From: Chrysopilus asiliformis
Lineage: Eukaryota > Arthropoda > Insecta > Diptera > Rhagionidae
Direction of reading: 5' to 3'
DNA length: 64,000 nucleotides
Assembly: GCA_964034945.1 (NCBI GenBank)
Contig: OZ035960.1
Coordinates: forward strand, 69,212,994 to 69,276,993
Notes under the pieces: model-generated
The model's input: only the letters and a program-made list of their open reading frames with translations
Told to the model about the DNA's origin: nothing
Database searches by the model: none
Shown here: positions 60,160-64,000 of the stretch, piece by piece
How the letters are laid out: every line of letters begins with the position of its first letter
Numbering within the stretch: the stretch's first letter is position 1
Translations under genes and position numbers: made by a program

Positions 60160-61160
60160 GGAAAAAGGGGCATGGCCGAGTTAAGCCCCGCCCCCTCTCA
60201 GAAATCGATTTCCCATCAAAATTGGAAAAAGGGGCGTGGCCGAGTTAAGACCCGCCCCCTCTCAGAAATCGATTTCCCATCAAAATTGGAAAAAGGGGCG
60301 TGGCCGAGTTAAGCCCCGCCCCCTCAGAAATCGATTTCCCATCAAAATTGGAAAAGGGGCGTGGCCGAGTTAAGCCCCGCCCCCTCTCAGATATCGATTT
60401 CCCATCAAAATTGGAAAAAGGGGCGTGGCCGAGTTAAGCCCCGCCCCCTCTCAGAAATCGATTTCCCATCAAAATTGGAAAAAGGGGCGTGGCCGAGTTA
60501 AGCCCCGCCCCCTCTCAGAAATCGATTTCCCATCAAAATTGGAAAAAGGGGCGTGGAAATCGATTTCCCATCAAAATTGGAAAAAAGGGCGTGGCCGAGT
60601 TAAGCCCCGCCCCCTCTCAGAAATCGATTTCCCATCAAAATTGGAAAAAGGGGTGTGGCCGAGTTAAGCCCCGCCCCCTCTCAGAAATCGATTTCCCATC
60701 AAAATTGGAAAAAGGGCCGTGGCCGAGTTAAGCCCCGCCCCCTCTCAGAAATCGATTTCCCATCAAAATTGGAAAAAGGGGCGTGGCCGAGTTAAGCCCC
60801 GCCCCCTCTCAGAAATCGATTTCCCATCAAAATTGGAAAAAGGGGCGTGGCCGAGTTAAGCCCCGCCCCCTCTCAGAAATCGATTTCCCATCAAAATTGG
60901 AAAAAGGGGCGTGGCCGAGTTAAGCCCCGCCCCCTCTCAGAAATCGATTTCCCATCAAAATTGGAAAAAGGGGCGTGGCCGAGTTAAGCCCCGCCCCCTC
61001 TCAGAAATCGATTTCCCATCAAAATTGGAAAAAGGGGCGTGGCCGACTTAAGCCCCGCCCCCTCTCAGAAATCGATTTCCCATCAAAATTGGAAAAAGGA
61101 GCGTGGCCGAGTTAAGCCCCGCCCCCTCAGAAATCGATTTCCCATCAAAATTGGAAAAAG
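60160..61160. repeat. Block duplicated at +2,833 bp, copy 1
   Basis: From the GGCATGG unit (60170) through AGACCCG (60248), CCCCTCAG, CAGATATCG, the 38-bp unit (60548), GGTGTGG, GGCCGTGG, GGCCGACTTAAG (61041), GGAGCGTGG and CCCCTCAG, each marker recurs 2,832-2,833 bp later. The left limit is between about 60145 and 60170. Confidence 0.9.
60548..60585. repeat. 38-bp monomer, copy 1
   Basis: GGGGCGTGG is joined straight to AAATCGATTTC, losing 26 bp that include the loop, GTTAAG and the entire C-rich box. The unit that follows has a six-A, three-G run. Only two copies exist in the window. Confidence 0.92.
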
Positions 61161-62992
61161 GGGCGTGGCCGAGTTAAGCCCCGCCCCCTCTCAGAAATCG
61201 ATTTCCCATCAAAATTGGAAAAAGGGGCGTGGCCGATTAAGCCCTGCCCCCTCTCAGAAATCGATTTCCCATCAAAATTGGAAAAGGGGGTGTGACCGAG
61301 TTAAGCCCCGCCCCCTCTCAGAAATCGATTTCCCATCAAAATTGGAAAAAGGGGCGTGGCCGAGTTAAGCCCCGCCCCCTCTCAGAAATCGATTTCCCAT
61401 CAAAATTGGAAAAAGGGGCGTGGCCGAGTTAAGCCCCGCCCCCTCTCAGAAATCGATTTCCCATCAAAATTGGAAAAAGGGGCGTGGCCGAGTTAAGCCC
61501 CGCCCCCTCTCAGAAATCGATTTCCCATCAAAATTGGAAAAAGGGGCGTGGCCGAGTTAAGCCCCGCCCCCTCTCAGAAATTGATTTCCCATCAAAATTG
61601 GAAAAAGGGGCGTGGCCGAGTTAAGCCCCGCCCCCTCTCAGAAATCGATTTCTCATCAAAATTGGAAAAAGGGGCGTGGCCGAGTTAAGCCCCGCCCCCT
61701 CTCAGAAATCGATTTCCCATAAAAATTGGAAAAAGGGGCGTGGCCGAGTTAAGCCCCGCCCCTCTCAGAAATCGATTTCCCATCAAAATTGGAAAAAGGG
61801 GCGTGGCCGAGTTAAGCCCCGCCCCCTCTCAGAAATCGATTTCCCATCAAAATTGGAAAAAGGGGCGTGGCCGAGTTAAGCCCCGCCCCCTCTCAGAAAT
61901 TGATTTCCCATCAAAATTGGAAAAAGGGGCGTGGCCGAGTTAAGCCCCGCCCCCTCTCAGAAATCGATTTCCCATCAAAATTGGAAAAGGGGGCGTGGCC
62001 GAGTTAAGCCCCGCCCCCTCTCAGAAATCGATTTCCCATCAAAATTGGAAAAAGGGGCGTGGCCGAGTTAAGCCCCGCCCCCTCTCAGAAATCGATTTCC
62101 CATCAAAATTGGAAAAAGGGGCGTGGCCGAGTTAAGCCCCGCCCCCTCTCAGAAATCGATTTCCCATCAAAATTGGAAAAGGGGCGTGGCCGAGTTAAGC
62201 CCCGCCCCCTCTCAGAAATCGATTTCCCATCAAAATTGGAAAAAGGGGCGTGGCCGAGTTAAGCCCCGCCCCCTCTCAGAAATCGATTTCCCATCAAAAT
62301 TGGAAAAAGGGGCGTGGCCGAGTTAAGCCCCGCCCCCTCTCAGAAATCGATTTCCCATCAAAATTGGAAAAAGGGGCGTGGCCGAGTTAAGCCCCGCCCC
62401 CTCTCAGAAATCGATTTCCCATCAAAATTGGAAAAAGGGGCGTGGCCGAGTTAAGCCCCGCCCCCTCTCAGAAATCGATTTCCCATCAAAATTGGAAAAA
62501 GGGGCGTGGCCGAGTTAAGCCCCGCCCCCTCAGAAATCGATTTCCCATCAAAATTGGAAAAAGGGGCGTGGCCGAGTTAAGCCCCGCCCCCTCTCAGAAA
62601 TCGATTTCCCATCAAAATTGGAAAAAGGGGCGTGGCCGATTAAGCCCCGCCCCCTCTCAGAAATCGATTTCCCATCAAAATTGGAAAAGGGGGTGTGACC
62701 GAGTTAAGCCCCGCCCCCTCTCAGAAATCGATTTCCCATCAAAATTGGAAAAAGGGGCGTGGCCGAGTTAAGCCCCGCCCCCTCTCAGAAATCGATTTCC
62801 CATCAAAATTGGAAAAAGGGGCGTGGCCGAGTTAAGCCCCGCCCCCTCTCAGAAATCGATTTCCCATCAAAATTGGAAAAAGGGGCGTGGCCGAGTTAAG
62901 CCCCGCCCCCTCTCAGAAATTAATTTCCCATCAAAATTGAAAAAAGGGGCGTGGCCCCGCCCCCTCTCAGAAATCGATTTCTCATCAAAATT
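61161..62992. repeat. Stretch between the +2,833 copies
   Basis: No gene. GCCGATTAAG with CCCTGCCCC (about 61237), GTGTGACCGAG (about 61289), ATTGAT units (about 61581, 61899), TTTCTCATC, CATAAAAATT and 63-bp units come first. The CCCCTCAG / GCCGATTAAG / GTGTGACCGAG string (62442-62771), also at 37689 and 41378, follows, then ATTAAT with the 54-bp unit (62946). Confidence 0.78.
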
Positions 62993-64000
62993 GGAAAAAG
63001 GGGCATGGCCGAGTTAAGCCCCGCCCCCTCTCAGAAATCGATTTCCCATCAAAATTGGAAAAAGGGGCGTGGCCGAGTTAAGACCCGCCCCCTCTCAGAA
63101 ATCGATTTCCCATCAAAATTGGAAAAAGGGGCGTGGCCGAGTTAAGCCCCGCCCCCTCAGAAATCGATTTCCCATCAAAATTGGAAAAGGGGCGTGGCCG
63201 AGTTAAGCCCCGCCCCCTCTCAGATATCGATTTCCCATCAAAATTGGAAAAAGGGGCGTGGCCGAGTTAAGCCCCGCCCCCTCTCAGAAATCGATTTCCC
63301 ATCAAAATTGGAAAAAGGGGCGTGGCCGAGTTAAGCCCCGCCCCCTCTCAGAAATCGATTTCCCATCAAAATTGGAAAAAGGGGCGTGGAAATCGATTTC
63401 CCATCAAAATTGGAAAAAAGGGCGTGGCCGAGTTAAGCCCCGCCCCCTCTCAGAAATCGATTTCCCATCAAAATTGGAAAAAGGGGTGTGGCCGAGTTAA
63501 GCCCCGCCCCCTCTCAGAAATCGATTTCCCATCAAAATTGGAAAAAGGGCCGTGGCGAGTTAAGCCCCGCCCCCTCTCAGAAATCGATTTCCCATCAAAA
63601 TTGGAAAAAGGGGCGTGGCCGAGTTAAGCCCCGCCCCCTCTCAGAAATCGATTTCCCATCAAAATTGGAAAAAGGGGCGTGGCCGAGTTAAGCCCCGCCC
63701 CCTCTCAGAAATCGATTTCCCATCAAAATTGGAAAAAGGGGCGTGGCCGAGTTAAGCCCCGCCCCCTCTCAGAAATCGATTTCCCATCAAAATTGGAAAA
63801 AGGGGCGTGGCCGAGTTAAGCCCCGCCCCCTCTCAGAAATCGATTTCCCATCAAAATTGGAAAAAGGGGCGTGGCCGACTTAAGCCCCGCCCCCTCTCAG
63901 AAATCGATTTCCCATCAAAATTGGAAAAAGGAGCGTGGCCGAGTTAAGCCCCGCCCCCTCAGAAATCGATTTCCCATCAAAATTGGAAAAAGGGGCGTGG
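62993..64000. repeat. Block duplicated at +2,833 bp, copy 2, cut by the window end
   Basis: Second copy of 60160-61160. One private change, GGCCGTGGCGAG with a C lost near 63555, shifts the register to 2,832. The match is still good at base 64000, so the true copy length is not known. Confidence 0.9.
63381..63418. repeat. 38-bp monomer, copy 2
   Basis: Same junction as at 60548, +2,833, with the same six-A unit after it. Confidence 0.92.

Larger units (their letters stand above)
1..64000. repeat. Satellite DNA array, 64-bp monomer, about 1,000 head-to-tail copies
   Basis: Every line of the window can be read as the same unit: GTTAAG, a C-rich box, GAAATCGATTTC, CATCAAAATTGG, an A run, then GGGGCGTGGCCGA. 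The array starts in phase at base 1 and is still in phase at the last base, so both ends lie outside the window. The last full unit start I can place is at 63943, which with the observed deletions implies about 1,000-1,010 units. All units run in the same direction. There is no interruption by unrelated sequence. Most units differ from consensus at zero to three positions. Base composition of the consensus is about 53% G+C with four CpG per unit. The family is not one I recognise, and the host species cannot be inferred beyond being a eukaryote. Confidence 0.98.

Noticed and set aside
60370..60400. GATATCG near 60390 as another left-type GATATCCC marker
   Set aside because: It is a different change (AGAAATCG to AGATATCG, left of the palindrome) and lacks the GGCAGAG partner, so it does not place a left-type block in the right half.
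119..63691. About 190 open frames of 61-151 codons with repeated peptides such as MAELSPAPSQKSISHQNWKKG
   Set aside because: They start at GTG within the G-rich box, read through the same repeat in successive frames, and end at the TAA of GTTAAG or at GGAATAAGG. The same DNA gives peptides in all three frames, there is no codon-level constraint, and single-base length changes alter them freely.
1..64000. CRISPR array
   Set aside because: The units are contiguous with no unique spacers, the variation is scattered point changes, there are no cas genes, and the whole window is one repeat.
1..64000. Telomeric or G-quadruplex-forming repeat
   Set aside because: Each strand has at most two short runs of three or more G close together per 64 bp, and the runs are separated by long AT-rich stretches. 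There is no telomere-like short G-rich unit.
1..64000. Transposon, SINE or LTR-derived repeat
   Set aside because: No target-site duplications, terminal repeats, poly-A tail, tRNA-like boxes or coding remnants are visible. The GC-box inverted repeat is too short and too regular to be transposon ends. An origin from a mobile element's internal repeat cannot be excluded but has no support here.
1..64000. Prokaryotic or viral origin
   Set aside because: A 64-kb gene-free tandem satellite is not compatible with a bacterial, plasmid or viral genome, and no replication or structural gene is present.

Overview
The whole 64,000-base window is one uninterrupted satellite DNA array. It is a head-to-tail tandem repeat of a 64-bp monomer, roughly 1,000-1,010 copies, all in the same orientation. 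I found no unique sequence, inversion, transposon insertion, RNA gene or real protein-coding gene. Such an array points to a eukaryotic chromosome and a satellite block in heterochromatin (pericentromeric, centromeric, subtelomeric or interstitial). It probably comes from a long-read assembly, because short reads could not order these units. Nothing in the sequence identifies the species.

The monomer is about 53% GC. Starting at GTTAAG, it has a C-rich GC box (positions 6-16), a perfect 12-bp palindrome GAAATCGATTTC with a ClaI site (22-33), an AT-rich stretch with an inverted CCAAT box (ATTGG, 42-46), an A5 run (47-51), and a G-rich GC/KLF-like box GGGGCGTGGC (52-61). The G-rich box of one unit and the C-rich box of the next form a near-perfect 10-bp inverted repeat around an 8-nt loop. 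Most length variation is one C lost from the C run, giving 63-bp units. Rarer units are 62, 56, 54, 38 or exactly 32 bp.

The array is hierarchical. Single-base variants tag the monomers, and the same ordered strings of tagged monomers recur at fixed spacing. The recurring scales are local multimers (about 127, 254/255, 384 and 669 bp) and kilobase blocks: 0.2-4.7 kb repeats at 4.7-10 kb; 8.3-10.65 kb at +2,669; 12.4-15.0 kb at +6,383; 15.6-16.6 kb at about +1.6 kb; 28.3-30.5 kb at +2,607 to +2,862; 37.7-39.8 kb at +3.5 to +3.7 kb; 42.3-49.2 kb at +7,141, almost identical; and 60.2-61.2 kb at +2,833, running off the window end. This is the pattern expected of repeated unequal exchange or amplification with local homogenisation.

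Two variant families divide the array. Left-type markers (GATTACCC with AAAATCGG; GCGTGATCGAG; most GATATCCC) dominate 1-35.7 kb. Right-type markers (GTGTGACCGAG; CGACCCC with ATCGGTTTC; GGCGCGTGG; GCCGATTAAG) dominate 36-64 kb. A right-type island lies at about 22.4-26.5 kb and a left-type island at about 40.1-40.85 kb.

The many open frames of 60-151 codons are a by-product of the repeat period. Because 64 = 21x3 + 1, each unit shifts the frame by one, and the TAA in GTTAAG closes one of the three frames. Longer frames appear only where a 63-bp or otherwise indel-bearing unit delays that stop. They are useful as an indel map, not as genes. I found no evidence of a novel protein- or RNA-encoded system; the interest lies in array architecture, the conserved dyad elements and the mutation pattern.
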